Made by a program: the position numbers and the translations under genes
Source: Sipunculus nudus
Lineage: Eukaryota; Annelida; Sipuncula; Golfingiida; Sipunculidae
DNA: 64,000 nucleotides
Direction of reading: 5' to 3'
NCBI GenBank assembly: GCA_026874595.1
Contig: CM049309.1
Coordinates: forward strand, 38,643,079 to 38,707,078
The notes under the pieces: model-generated
Told to the model about the DNA's origin: nothing
Seen by the model: the letters and a program-made list of their open reading frames with translations, nothing else
Database searches by the model: none
Part shown: one piece after another, positions 34,590 to 45,529 of the stretch
Position numbering within the stretch: position 1 is the stretch's first letter
Layout: every line of letters starts with the position of its first letter

Positions 34590-35870
34590 TTTGCAGTGTA
34601 TGCCCCTGCTTATTTCTACAGAGGAATTTGATACATCAGCCTAAAATTTGGCATGTATATACATATCAGGAAGCTTTATAGTGTGCAAGACTGGTGGCGC
34701 CACCTACAATGATATTTGCACAGTGTATGACCCTGCTTATTTCACAGGAGGGGTTTGACATATCAGTCTGACATTGTGCATATGTATATATCTCTTCGTT
34801 GTATATAAGACTGATGGTGCCAGCTACAATCACTGTATCCGCCAAAACAGGGTTGCGATGCTGCCGCCATCGCCGCATAGGTTTCCGGAGAACTCCTCGG
34901 AACAGAATTTTTTAAAATTCGGAATTATGATCGGTCACATGTGAACTGCTGCGCCCTCATTTTTGGTTGGCCTCTGACCTTTCCTTTCTGCCCAGCGTCC
35001 ATTTGTGTGTACATAATAACCCAAATGTACACATAAACCCAAATATCTCGGGAACCGTTTGACTGATAAGGCTAAGGATTTTGCACAAATGTAGCCCTTG
35101 AAAAGCTTTATAACATACACTAAAATGGTGGCGCCACGTGAAACCATTTTTGCACAGCGTCCATCTGTTCATCTGCCTTGGGATAAAAACACTCATATCT
35201 CTACATTGGTTGGACTTATCCACCTGAAATTTTGCATGTTTATACATCCTGGACAGCTTTCTTGATTTTATGACAGGTGGCGCCACCTAAATTCACGTTT
35301 AAGCTGCAGACATCCAAGCTCCTATCTCAGGAATCGTTTAACTAGTTGGGCAAAAATTGCATGTGTATAGATCTCCCATAGCTCTTTATCATACGCAAAA
35401 CTGGTGGTGTCACCTGCAACCATTTTTTGCACAGCGTCCATCTGTTCATCTGCCTTGGGATAAAATCACTCATATCTCGGCAGTGGTTTGATATATCTGC
35501 CTAAAATTATGCAGGTTTATACATCTTGGATAGCTTTCTCGATTTTGTGGCAGGTGGGGCCACCTATTTTTTATGTATACACTTCAGACATTCAGGCTTA
35601 TATATTAGGACTGGTTTGACATATCCCTTTGAAATTTTGCATTTGTATAGATGATGATCTCACATATCTCTTAATCATACACAAAATTGGTGCCGCCACC
35701 TGCCACCATTTTTGCACAGCGTCCGTCTGTTTGTCTGCCGTGGGCTAAAATCACTCATATCTCAGTAGTGGTTTGACTTATCTACCTAAAATTTTGCATG
35801 TCTATACATCTCGAACAGCTTTCTGGATTTTGTGGTAGGTGGCGCAACCTACATACACATTTTGGCTGCA
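34590..35870 (+). repeat. Array of ~140-150 bp modules, each carrying a GGTGGCGCCACC-type palindrome
   Basis: Palindromic boxes lie at 34693-34704 (perfect), 35126, 35275-35288 (perfect 14-mer AGGTGGCGCCACCT), 35402, 35551, 35691 and 35837, the later ones mutated. Two alternating module types make a ~280-bp higher-order unit. One continues CATTTTTGCACAGCGTCC and CATCTGCCTTGGGATAAAA; the other continues GCTGCAGACATCCA. Between boxes are ACTCATATCTC and AAATTTTGCATGTNTATACAT. The minus-strand frames at 34666-35286 are read-throughs of this array. Confidence 0.85.
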
Positions 35871-36069
35871 GACATCCAGGCTATTATGCAATGCACCTCA
35901 CTCTGTTTCCCCTTGCCACTCAATCCATGCCTCACTTCACCTTTCCCACTCTGATTTTGGCGGATACAAGTAGTCGCTTGTTGACTACCCATATTCTAGT
36001 TTTCGTGTTGTGTGCACCCATGCCAGAATTGCAGCAGTGAGGTTTGTTTAATTGTTTCTTGTTCCAAGT

Positions 36070-36203
36070 GTTTAGTACTTGCATTGTTCATATACATGTT
36101 ACACATGTTCTTGTAAAATCAGTGTCGGTCCTGCATTGAAGCATTATACCTGGTGTAATCTCATTGCACAGGTTCGCATTAGGACTGTAGGTCTTGTTTG
36201 TTA
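36070..36203 (+). repeat. Repeat module shared with 47360-47489
   Basis: It shares CATATACATGTNACACA, then CATTGCACAGGTT(C/G)GCATTAGG and CTGTAGG(T/C)CTTGT, with 47360-47489 in the same orientation. Confidence 0.7.
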
Positions 36204-36204
36204 A

Positions 36205-37118
36205 ATCTTATACTTGACTAGTACTCTATTTTTCAAGTACTTTTTTCTGCAAGTACAAGTCTTTTAAAAGTGCCAAGTATAAGTACAAGGCAAGTATAGT
36301 AGGGCGCCATATTCCCGAATGCCGAATTTCCGAAAATTAAAATGGTGAACCGAAAACTTATTCCGATTTCCGAAATATATTTCAAGTATGTCAAACATAA
36401 AATGAGTATTGTAATTACGAGTCACAAGGCCTGTGGTCATGTGTTAGGCCCAGTGATTACCCTAATTAATTAGTTCCTGGCTGATGTTGTCGCCGGGGCA
36501 AAGGTGTGAAAACTACAACTAGCCCCCCAACATTCGGCCCCCTTTACCCCCAGCAAGCGACTGAGCAGTTAATCCAAGAGCACTTGTTTGTTATCAAACA
36601 CATCTCGTTTGGACACAAGCAAGCATAGTTCGTCGGCTTGGGACAGGATGTCATGCCAAATAACTGAGCAGTTCACTTGCATGGTATAATTCATTATACG
36701 TTTGTGCACGAGCAGCTTTTATACGTCCCAGTCTTCAATTACGTAGATCAATAAGAAACACCGTGTTCCTTGGTGATGTCATTTGATCTTTCCCTTTAGT
36801 GAATTAGATGAAAAAAAGAGCATGCACGTATCCTTAAAGCAGGTTAGACTGATCTCTGCCAATTATACTCGGCAATAATCCAATATCTTTTATACGTCCT
36901 GGTCGTCAATTACACCGTGTTCCTCGGGTAAAATGGCATTAAGTTAATCATTAACTGTCATACTTACTTGTTGCTAGACCCTTGTCCGCATATCCGAATG
37001 TTTGATTTTACGAACAAAAAGCTTGTCCCCCGACGCTTTGGGAAAATCAGCGCTCTACTGTACTTGGATATTTGTACTTAAGTACAAGTACAAGTACATG
37101 TACTTGATTCAAGCCTGG
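36205..37118. mobile_element. CAAGTAC-rich element interrupted by a pogo-like MITE
   Basis: On both sides of the inner element lie dense AAGTAC/GTACTT words: left 36212-36294 (TACTTGACTAGTACTC, TTTTTCAAGTACTT, GCAAGTACAAGTC), right 37061-37118 (ACTTAAGTACAAGTACAAGT, TACATGTACTTGATTCAAGC, CTG). The right end read outward (CAGGCTTGAATCAAGTACAT) looks like a transposon terminus. The matching left terminus is decayed or lies further left. The element is probably a hAT-type MITE. Confidence 0.45.
36297..37060. mobile_element. Pogo/Tigger-like MITE, 764 bp, TA-flanked
   Basis: The left end TAGTAGGGCGCCATATTCCC and right end (read inward) CAGTAGAGCGCTGATTTTCC are related inverted termini, each flanked by TA (36295-36296 and 37061-37062). 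Repeated TTCCGAA/CCGAATTTCCGA words near the left end and CGCATATCCGAATG near the right are in the style of pogo-group termini. It interrupts a CAAGTAC-rich element. No transposase was found. Confidence 0.65.
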
Positions 37119-37579
37119 TATTCAAGTAGGCTTTGATCAAACTGATCACAGGGCCCATATTTTGAAAAAGCTCATAAACATATACTTATAGACAAATTCA
37201 GCTTAGTGTTGAGACCCATGGGTCCCTAGTTAAATGTCGAAATTTGTTTTAACTCATTTATTGATGGAAGACTAATAATTTAACACAAAAGATTGCAGTA
37301 TTCTGACATCGCATCAGATTTTTCTTTGTAATTACAATACTGTAAAGCAAAATGATGCTGCAAACCAAAAAACAGAGATTCAAAAGTTAAACCATTCGTT
37401 TGATTGATTTATGATATAACAGCATAAGTTCTATTTATTATACTGTGTACCTGCCAATATTTATAATAAAATATTATTTTTCCAGCAAATAAAAGATTAA
37501 AAAACATGCATTTAATCATAGAGATACAGTAACATTGGACGCCATAGGGGATCCCACTAGTTACTCCATTCGATCTCCA
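37119..37579. other. No recognisable feature
   Basis: AT-rich interior of the inverted-repeat-bounded block. Confidence 0.5.
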
Positions 37580-37770
37580 TGATTTAATAAATCCATAATA
37601 GGTATATAATGTGACTTCATTAACATTAAGTATGACCATATGAGCACTGTGTACTCAGTACTAGATAACCTCTGTGGCTGGCACCAGTCTCAGACTACAA
37701 ATTACCCTGCTCCATCCAGCATCCATTCAGACATGCAGCCTCCTTATTGGCCAGACTAAGGAAAGCACAG
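37580..37770 (-). repeat. Right arm of the ~8-kb inverted repeat pair
   Basis: In reverse complement it reads CTGTGCTTTCC, GGAGGCTGCATGTCTGAATG, GTCTGAGACTGGTGCCAGCC, TTATCTAGTACTGAGTACAC and GAAGTCACATTATATACC, matching 29720-29937 in order. Confidence 0.75.
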
Positions 37771-38028
37771 TGTATGTTTATGGAAAGACAAAATGACAGC
37801 ATATAACTATGTGTGTGTGTCTGTGGTACTCTTGGGAAATGATATTTTCGTTACACCACTTAAGTGACTGTAACACAAAAGTATGTAAACTTTTCTGCAG
37901 CCATAAAATGCTCAGCTTTCCCAATAAATTTGTAAGACTCACAATTTTTCGACATTAAATCAGTCTGATTTTCCTCTGACATGAAATGACATGTTGAAAC
38001 ATGATTAACCATATTTCTGAGGGTGTTA
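37771..38028. other. Short spacer between repeat blocks
   Basis: Contains a GTGTGTGTGT run; no other feature. Confidence 0.5.
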
Positions 38029-38030
38029 TT

Positions 38031-39925
38031 TTTAGCTCAGCTGACTATAAGTCATCTGAGCTATAGTCGTGGTCATTTGTCCATCGTCCGTCCGTCTGTC
38101 CGTCCGTCCGTAGATGTGGCACGTTTTGAAACCGTAAGACCTAGGAATCCAAAATTCAGCATAATATTAGATGTCCCCAAGATCTCCTACCAAGCCGAAA
38201 ACTGGGTCTTTGCGACTTTGTTCCTTTGAGAAATTAAGGAAAAACCTCAAGTTTTTATTAAAATCCTATTTTCACACTTCAGGACTGCCTAATATCAAAA
38301 CCACTCATCTGTTTTTCCTCATATTTACCATATATTCCTCTATATAGTTCCTATGTACATGCCAGAAATTAAGTCTGTAAAGTATAAATTCTTTAAGTTA
38401 TGGGCCCAAACATAATGGACTTTGTTAAAAATCAGGAAAAATAATAACTCACTTAACATGAAAAATTTTGAAACTAGAGTCTATTTTCTCAAGTATATAA
38501 CTATGTTTAATTAAGATTCAATTGTTTACCCAAAATTAGATCTGAATTTTGTAAATTTTTTAAGTTATTAGCATAAAAAAAAAATCAGTACCTTAAATTT
38601 TGCCCAACTTTGACCATGGCACGTTTTTTTCCTGTAAGCACCATTGATTTAATTTTCACAGCATGTAAACATAAATATTTAGTTTGTCTAAATCTGAAAT
38701 TTGAAAATAAAAGCTTGAAAATTAAGTTAGTTATTGATTTTTTTTTCTGTAGTCACTTGCTTTGATTACAGATGCAGGGTCCCACTCCAGGTCACTGGAA
38801 GTCAGCTATGCCATGGTTTCTGATTTGTTACAGTCACTGGGGGAGATCCCCTGCTGTGACAGGTGTACAGTAATTCTCATATCACCACCAATCACCCCCC
38901 CCCCCCCCCCCCCCCCCCGCAAACCCAACCCACCAAGTGTTATGCAGTAATTGTTATTGCAGTAATTGTTATGCAGTAATTGTTATTGTTTTCACTGTAT
39001 CTCCTTAATTGTAATGCTGTTTCCACTCCGATATGCAAAAACTGTCCTTGAAAAAATAATTCAAGGTGTAATCCAGAAGATCAATGTTGTGTAATGTAGC
39101 ATATTTAAAGAAATCAATTTTCTTTTAAATGATTTTAACAAATATAAATGAACCCATCAGTATGCTTAAATTATTATAAAATATGAAGCACATTATGGAT
39201 AAATAAAGACACAATTAAAAATTGTGAAATCTAAATCAAGTATTTTTAGATATTTATTGTTTTGCAGATTTAAAAGATATATTTTTGTGGTAAAAAATAA
39301 ACATTTGTATGCATGATGTGGTGTTATCTGACAAGATTGAGATTTATGATGATGCAATTGAGAATTATGAATCAACTTTTATATTCAGATATATATGTTA
39401 AATTGGAAATGTATAGAAATATAAACTTAAATTAGAAAATAATTGATGTGATAAAAAATCAGGATTTGATACAAACATTTTCCTGCCTCAGCAGAATTTG
39501 AGATCAGGCTTTGTTTGCCCTGTTTTATGTTGTTAATTAGCTATATTTCAACTGTATACATTTCATAAAAAATACATATATTTTAATAGTATATATTATA
39601 CAAAAAAATAGATTCAATTGAACAAATGTGTAAACTACTGAAATGTCAACAGTTAATCAAAAAACCAATTAATGATCATGGTAATAGTACAGATCATTTG
39701 TTCACAAACTGCTCACATGCTTTAGTTTCAACATTAGGAAACACATGGTCAGGTCACAAAATATTTTTTGCAACAATTTCTTGCTCATCAATACAAACCA
39801 ATCATATAAACCAACCATGGCCTTTATTACCTCTTCCTCTTACACTTTATCTCCATTAGATATTATTTTAGATTTTTACCTTCAAGGTTAACGTCAGCTG
39901 AGCACAGTGACCCATAGGTCCCTTG
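38031..39925 (+). mobile_element. AGCTCAGCTGA-ended element, copy 1
   Basis: The 5' end TTTAGCTCAGCTGACTATAA, with its own inverted echo GTCATCTGAGCTATAG, precedes CGTCCGTCCGTCTGTCC. The 3' end is GTCAGCTGAGCACAGTGACC then CATAGGTCCCTTG. GCTCAGCTGAC and GTCAGCTGAGC are exact inverted repeats near the two termini. The interior includes a tract of about 20 Cs (38897-38918) and a segment (38790-38880) whose open frame ...SLEVSYAMVSDLLQSLGEIP is kept in copy 2. About 93% of bases match copy 2 across the best segment, with large indels (about 130 bp near 38670-38790 and about 250 bp near 39510-39770 present only here). No transposase domain is seen. Confidence 0.75.
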
Positions 39926-40933
39926 TTTTTGGAGAAGCCTTCAGTATGGCTGCCATAGTTAAATTGTGGGGTGATCATTGGACTATTGGGATTGATTTTA
40001 GCGGTTATTCTAATCCTTTGTGTGCACAGTCAGCTGTTGAAAAAATAGCCTTTGTTTAACCGATCAAGATAGCTGAATTGTACACTAGTAAGGCATATAC
40101 TGCTTTCTGAGTGTTCAAATTACTGAGGTCAAATTTCCTAACTTTTGGAGAATTTTCCAGTTTCTCTAGGTTTTAACATGTGCCCAAATTATACTCCGTA
40201 TAGCTACCCCTGTCCACCTGATTTTTCGCAATTATCTCTACATAAGACAAACTTGGCAAACAAAATTTGCACCAATACCATAAAGAGGCAAATGCATAAT
40301 TTTTGGTACCTTACATGATGATGATCTAAATATTATTTACTTCATGGCCTGGTTGACAGGTCTCATATATATCCATGGTTCATAAAGTCCCTAAGAAGTG
40401 GCCATCCTCCTTGGATATGAATATGAAGAAATTTGACGTAACAATGGAGTGCGTGCACGAGAAAAATACAATTCCAACTGTAAGCAGGGGTGAATGTGGG
40501 TGACTCTTTTGTACATTACGTCTATTGTGAAGTCATTACTCTTGCCTGAGATTTCACAGATTGGTTGCAAGATGTCGCTACAAAATAAACTAGTCACTCA
40601 TAAAATTGTTTAAATTGTTTACAGGAAAATGAAAAGTAGGTTATTATTTTTCTGTAATAGTTTGTTATGCATTTTCCTTGTTCTGCCCTGAGGACAAAAA
40701 GTTTTGGCGTTCTTGACTTGCAGAAAAATAATCGCAAAAACACAGGTTGACAGGGGTAGTGAAACAGACCATAGTGATCCCAGGTACATTTTTATCTTTA
40801 TAAATTCACACATTTCTGCATGTGAACCTTCATTTATTTTGTGCAAAGTGAACCCACTCTTGGTATTTTGTCAGTGACGTCAAGTAGCATGTCCAGAAAA
40901 AAATATGTCAAGAACTATGAAGAAGTGATGTAT
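39926..40933. other. Spacer with no recognisable feature
   Basis: Two short minus-strand frames (40391-40846) only. Confidence 0.5.
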
Positions 40934-42525
40934 TTTTAGCTCAGCTGACTGTAAGTCATCTGAGCTATAGTTGTGGTCTGTTGTCTGTTCGTCCGTCTGT
41001 TCGTTTGTCCGTCCATTAGACTGGCACTTTTTGAAACCGTTAGACCTAGGAATCCAAAATTCTGCACACTGTTAAATGTCCCCAAAATCTCCTACCATAC
41101 CAAAAATTGGGTCATTATGACTTTGTTCATTTGAGATATATAGGGAAAGCCTCAAATTTCCCATAAAAACCTATTTTCACACTTCAGGACTGCCTTATAT
41201 CAAAACCACTCATCTGTTTTTCCTCATCTGTTTCTCTTAATATTTGCCAGAAGTAATCTCCTATATATTTCCTATATACATGCCAGAAATTAAGTTCGCT
41301 AAGTAAAATTTCTTTAAGTTATTGGCCCGGACATAATGGACTTTGTAAAAAAATCAGGAAAAATATTTACTCATTTAACATGAAAAATTTTGAAATTAGA
41401 GACAATTTTCCCAAGTATATAACTTTGTTTGATTAAGATTCAATTGTTTACCCAAAATTAGATCTGAATTTTGTAATTTTTTTAAGTTATTAGCATAAAA
41501 ATAAAATCAGTACCTTTAATTTTGCCCAACTTTGACCATGGCACGTTTTTTTCTTGTAAGTACCATTGATTTAATTTTCACAGCATGTAAACGTAAGTAT
41601 TCCAGGTCTCTAGAAGTCAGCTATGCCAGGGTTTCCGATTTGTTACAGTCACTGGGAGAGATCCCCTGCTGTGACAGGTGTACAGTTATTCTCATATTAC
41701 CACCCCAATCCCCCCCCCCCCCCCCAACAAACCCAACCCACCAAGTGTTTTGCAGTATTTGTTATTGTTTTCACTGTATCTCTTTAATTGTAATGCTATT
41801 TCCACTCCAATATACAAAAACTTTCCTTGAAAAAAGTCATTCAAGATGTAATCTGGAAGATGCCATGTTGTGTTTATGTTGCATTTTTAAAGAAATTTTT
41901 CAGTTTTTTTGCAGTTTTCTCTTAAATGATTTTAACAAATGTAATTAAACCAATCAGTATGCTTAAATTCATAAATATGAAGCAAATTATAGATAAATAA
42001 AGTAAACAAAGAATAAAATTGTGAAATCTGAATCAAGTACTATTATTAGATATTTGTTGTTTTGTAAATTTAAAGGATATATTTTTGTGATAAAAAATAA
42101 ATATATACATTTGTATGCATGATGTGCTGTTATGTTACAAGATTGAGATTTATAATGATGCAATTTAGAATTATGAATCAAATTTTATATTTAGATATAT
42201 ATGTTATATTGGAAATGTATAGCAATATAAACTAATAATAAAAAAATGTGATAAAAAAATGAGGATCTAATACAAACATTTGTTCATTATTTTCCTGCTT
42301 CAGCAGAATTGGAGGTCAGGCTGTGTTTGCCCTGTATGTATATGTAGCAGTGTTGTTAATCCAACTATTCCCCCCCCTTCTTGCTCATCAATACAAACCA
42401 ATCATATAAACCAAGCATGGCCTATATTACCTCTTCCTCATAGACTTTATCTCCATTTGATATTATTTTAGATTTTTACCTTCAAGGTCAACTTCAGCTG
42501 AGCACATTGACCCATGGGTCCCTTG
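40934..42525 (+). mobile_element. AGCTCAGCTGA-ended element, copy 2
   Basis: The 5' end TTTTTAGCTCAGCTGACTGT and GTCATCTGAGCTATAG precede GTCCGTCTGTTCG; the 3' end is CTTCAGCTGAGCACATTGAC then CCATGGGTCCCTTG. It aligns colinearly with copy 1 through the ACCATGGCACGTTTTTTTC, poly-C (41711-41724), CAAACCCAACCCACCAAGTG and CATCAATACAAACCAATCAT segments. The 138-codon frame at 41532-41948 crosses the poly-C tract and is probably not a protein gene. Confidence 0.75.
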
Positions 42526-42604
42526 TTTTTTAAGTTCTTGTATGATTTAATACATGCATACATTAATTTACATGCACATATATTAATTATTCATGAGATT
42601 AAAA

Positions 42605-42735
42605 ATCTCAAGCAAGCTGCATGGAACATGCATGGGTCGTATCCAGGCGGGTTCCATGCATCTTTACAATGCATGGATATGCATGTTATATGCATGGATC
42701 TTATCCAGGCATGTTCCATGCATCTAACAAGAACA
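42605..42735 (+). repeat. CATGCATG-rich tandem, two units
   Basis: GTATCCAGGCGGGTTCCATG and CTTATCCAGGCATGTTCCAT, each followed by CATC, lie about 50 bases apart, each preceded by GCATGGGTCG or GCATGGATCT. Related words recur at 44655-45110. Confidence 0.7.
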
Positions 42736-44649
42736 TATTTAATATTTAACTTAAAACATTAATCAGCAGAATGTCGTTACCTCTTTGTTATGTACCATTT
42801 CCACACTTCTTTAATTTTTACCTCATTGTACACTTGTGTTTGAATGCAGAACAAGGCAGCTTTGTGTTAACAGGATATTTTATTGTGCTATGATAAATGG
42901 CAGATCAGTCTATAAAGAATTTTTAAGATCACGGTACTGCACTGTTCACCAGTCTTTTATCACTTTTTATTTTCTTTGCTTACAGTGATGATGTGATGAC
43001 TCTTTCCTTCTGTGTACTGGGCTACAATTTTTAGCTCAGCTGTCTAAAATTCATCTAAGCTATAGTGATCACTCTCTGTGCGTCTGTCTGTTAACCAGGC
43101 AGAAATGGTAACTACTGGACCTGGAATCTTCTAACTTGACATCCAGGGGGTCCATGAAAAATCTCCTTGGAAACCTGAAATTAGGTCTCTGTTACCCATA
43201 TCTTCTGAGCTATGAGGCTCAGAAGAACCCCCCCCCCCCCCCCCGGGATAATAAAAAAATTGATACAAAAGCTCCAGTCTCTGAACAACTTATGCATTGA
43301 TCACCATTATTTCATTTGCTTGTTGATGATTGAGTGTTTCATCAGTTCCTGAAATGCTGGTGGTGCCACCTGTATTTCTTTTAATTTTTACTTATTTTTT
43401 TCTCTGTTTTTGAAACCTTCAGAGATGCAGTCGTACGTTACCAAGGCAAAAATTGTAACCATTTGACCTAGATTCTTCTAACTTGACATCCAGGAGGTAT
43501 ATGAACAGCGTTGATCGCTGGGTTCTGTACCAATAAGATGTAAATCTTATCTTACATGCCGACAAAGTGATATGACTTGAGTCAAAACCCATCTCCACAA
43601 AACTATATGAATAGACACCATGTTCACAAAAATGAAACTCACAGTGTGCCATCCGTAGCAGTTTGAAATGTTCTGATAGTACCTTTTCTGGGATTCCTGT
43701 ACACTCTTGGCAACATTCTTCAGATTTCTTCCTCCCTCTCTGATGGAGCCTGTGAGGTAGCAAACTATATTAGAATATTTCTGAATTATGTGATGAACAA
43801 GTTGTATAAAATTTAACTCTGTATGTAAGTCAAATTGTAGTAATGCAGAAAAAAAGCAAAAAAATAGAAATATTTCCATAGGTATAGTTCCAAAATCATT
43901 CACAGAAATGTTATATTTTACTCACAGAGATGTAATATTTCACTAACCGTACACAGGTGACTTCTGCATATCTTTCAGAATATTATGCATGAAACCAGAA
44001 CTGAAAGGCCTCTTAACTGTAGTCAGGTGCTCTCTTTGCTTAAAACTCAAATTTTAACATTCTTTTGTGATGTAAGTGAATTCAGTAACTGTACTGACTG
44101 CACAACTGGTATAGAAACTCTTGGTTGGTGAACAGTGTATATCAACTTACCTATCCCCCTTGGGTGTCCTTGACCCAGTAATACCACAGACAGTACTTGT
44201 CACATTCAGTATGCCAGTGTCAACCAACATATTCAGAATTAAAAGTTTAGGGAAGCATCTAATTTTCCTCTGATTTGGCTTAAAACATTATTAGACTATT
44301 CATGCATGATAAACTGTTAAACACTGAAATGGCTTATTCTGAACTAAAAACAATATCAGTGTTAGCAACATTTATTCATAGCAAATCTGGTAATGTATAC
44401 AGATGGATTTCTCATGTGCGATCTCCGTATTGAGGATAAATATCAATATGTTCATTTAACTTTATCTTTGAAATACTTACCTACAGAGATGCAATGGATG
44501 ATGACTCCTGTTCTACAAGATTTTAGGCGATTGGAATGTCGGTCACTTCTCCTGTTCAAAATGACTGTAACAGCTAGATGCTGCATGGAGACCCTCACCA
44601 GGCAGTTGTACAGACATGGGTGTCACATGACAGTTATAGTTTTGAATCC

Positions 44650-45110
44650 TTTGCTTCAGGCATTTCCAGGCATAGACTTTATCAAAAAAGCTCATCTTTA
44701 GTTCCCCATATCCATGCTAAGTCAGAAATTCCTACTAATTTTGCAGGTGACTTTTGTCCCAGGCAAATCCAGGCAGTGACTTTGTCAGAATATATCATCT
44801 AAAGTGCTCCATGCATGAATCATGCAAGCTGGATCAGCTCTGGCTAACAGAGCTGAATCAGTGGAGTCAATTTTACCCATGCATATACCATGCCAAACCC
44901 ATGAATATCCAGGCATGTTCAGTCTTACACCTGAAATGGTCTCTGAAAATCTATTTTCTTGTTTCCCAGGCATGTCCATGCATGTTAAGGCGATATTAAT
45001 GCCTTACCCATGTACGTCCATGCTTATCCAAGCACCCTAAAACAATAAGAGTTATTACCCAGACCCATTGCAGGCATGCTCCATGCATGTTCCATGCGTG
45101 TTCTATCTAT
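44650..45110 (+). repeat. Cluster of CCAGGCATGTCCATGCATG words
   Basis: CCAGGCAT, CCAGGCAAATCCAGGCAGTG, ATCCAGGCATGTTCAG, CCCAGGCATGTCCATGCATG and GCAGGCATGCTCCATGCATG occur at irregular 50-150-base spacing, with further CCATGCATGAATCATGCA-type palindromes. They match the unit at 42605-42735. Confidence 0.65.
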
Positions 45111-45142
45111 AAGTTTTGGTAAGGGATTTGTACAGTTGAAGG

Positions 45143-45371
45143 TTTTCATTCCGGTTTCAAACTACAAGGCAAGGTAGTAGCACACGCTTTCCTCTTATTA
45201 TATATCCAGGTATTAACCAGGCCATTGTGAGTGAAACATGTCCATGACTTTCCCATTAAGCCTGCAGAGCACTCCGCCCATGGTGGAGGCTGACCATGAA
45301 AGGTCTCATCCCCTTAGCTGAGGATCAGACACTTTGAACCCTGAGCTCTACCTCCAGACCAGAGGAGCTGG
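45143..45371 (-). mobile_element. tRNA-derived SINE, second copy (deleted)
   Basis: Colinear with 14401-14734: TTTTCATTCCGGTTTC, AGTA(G)CACACGC, ATTAACCAGGC, then a jump to CATTGTGAGTGAAACA, CTTTCCCATTAAGCCTGCAG and TAGCTGAGGATC. About 90 bp of the body are missing. The tRNA head is more decayed than in copy 1; the B-box region no longer matches. Confidence 0.75.
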
Positions 45372-45529
45372 AGATGTACCTGTCTTACAGACAGACGGAC
45401 AGCCAGAAGAAAAAAAATAATACATCACAACAGCTAAGAAAAAAAAGTTAGTGGAGCTGAAGAACAGAAAAATAAATGACAAAAGCTGATTATTCTGTCA
45501 ATCTTTAATTAGCAAAATGATATACCTTT

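Noticed and set aside
41532-41948. 138-codon plus-strand frame
   Set aside because: It crosses a poly-C tract inside a repeat element; copy 1 of the same element breaks the frame. Only the short shared segment is reported.
44393-44701. 102-codon frame as a gene candidate
   Set aside because: No domain, no acceptor/donor pair that keeps the frame, and an overlapping frame of similar quality at 44578-44802.
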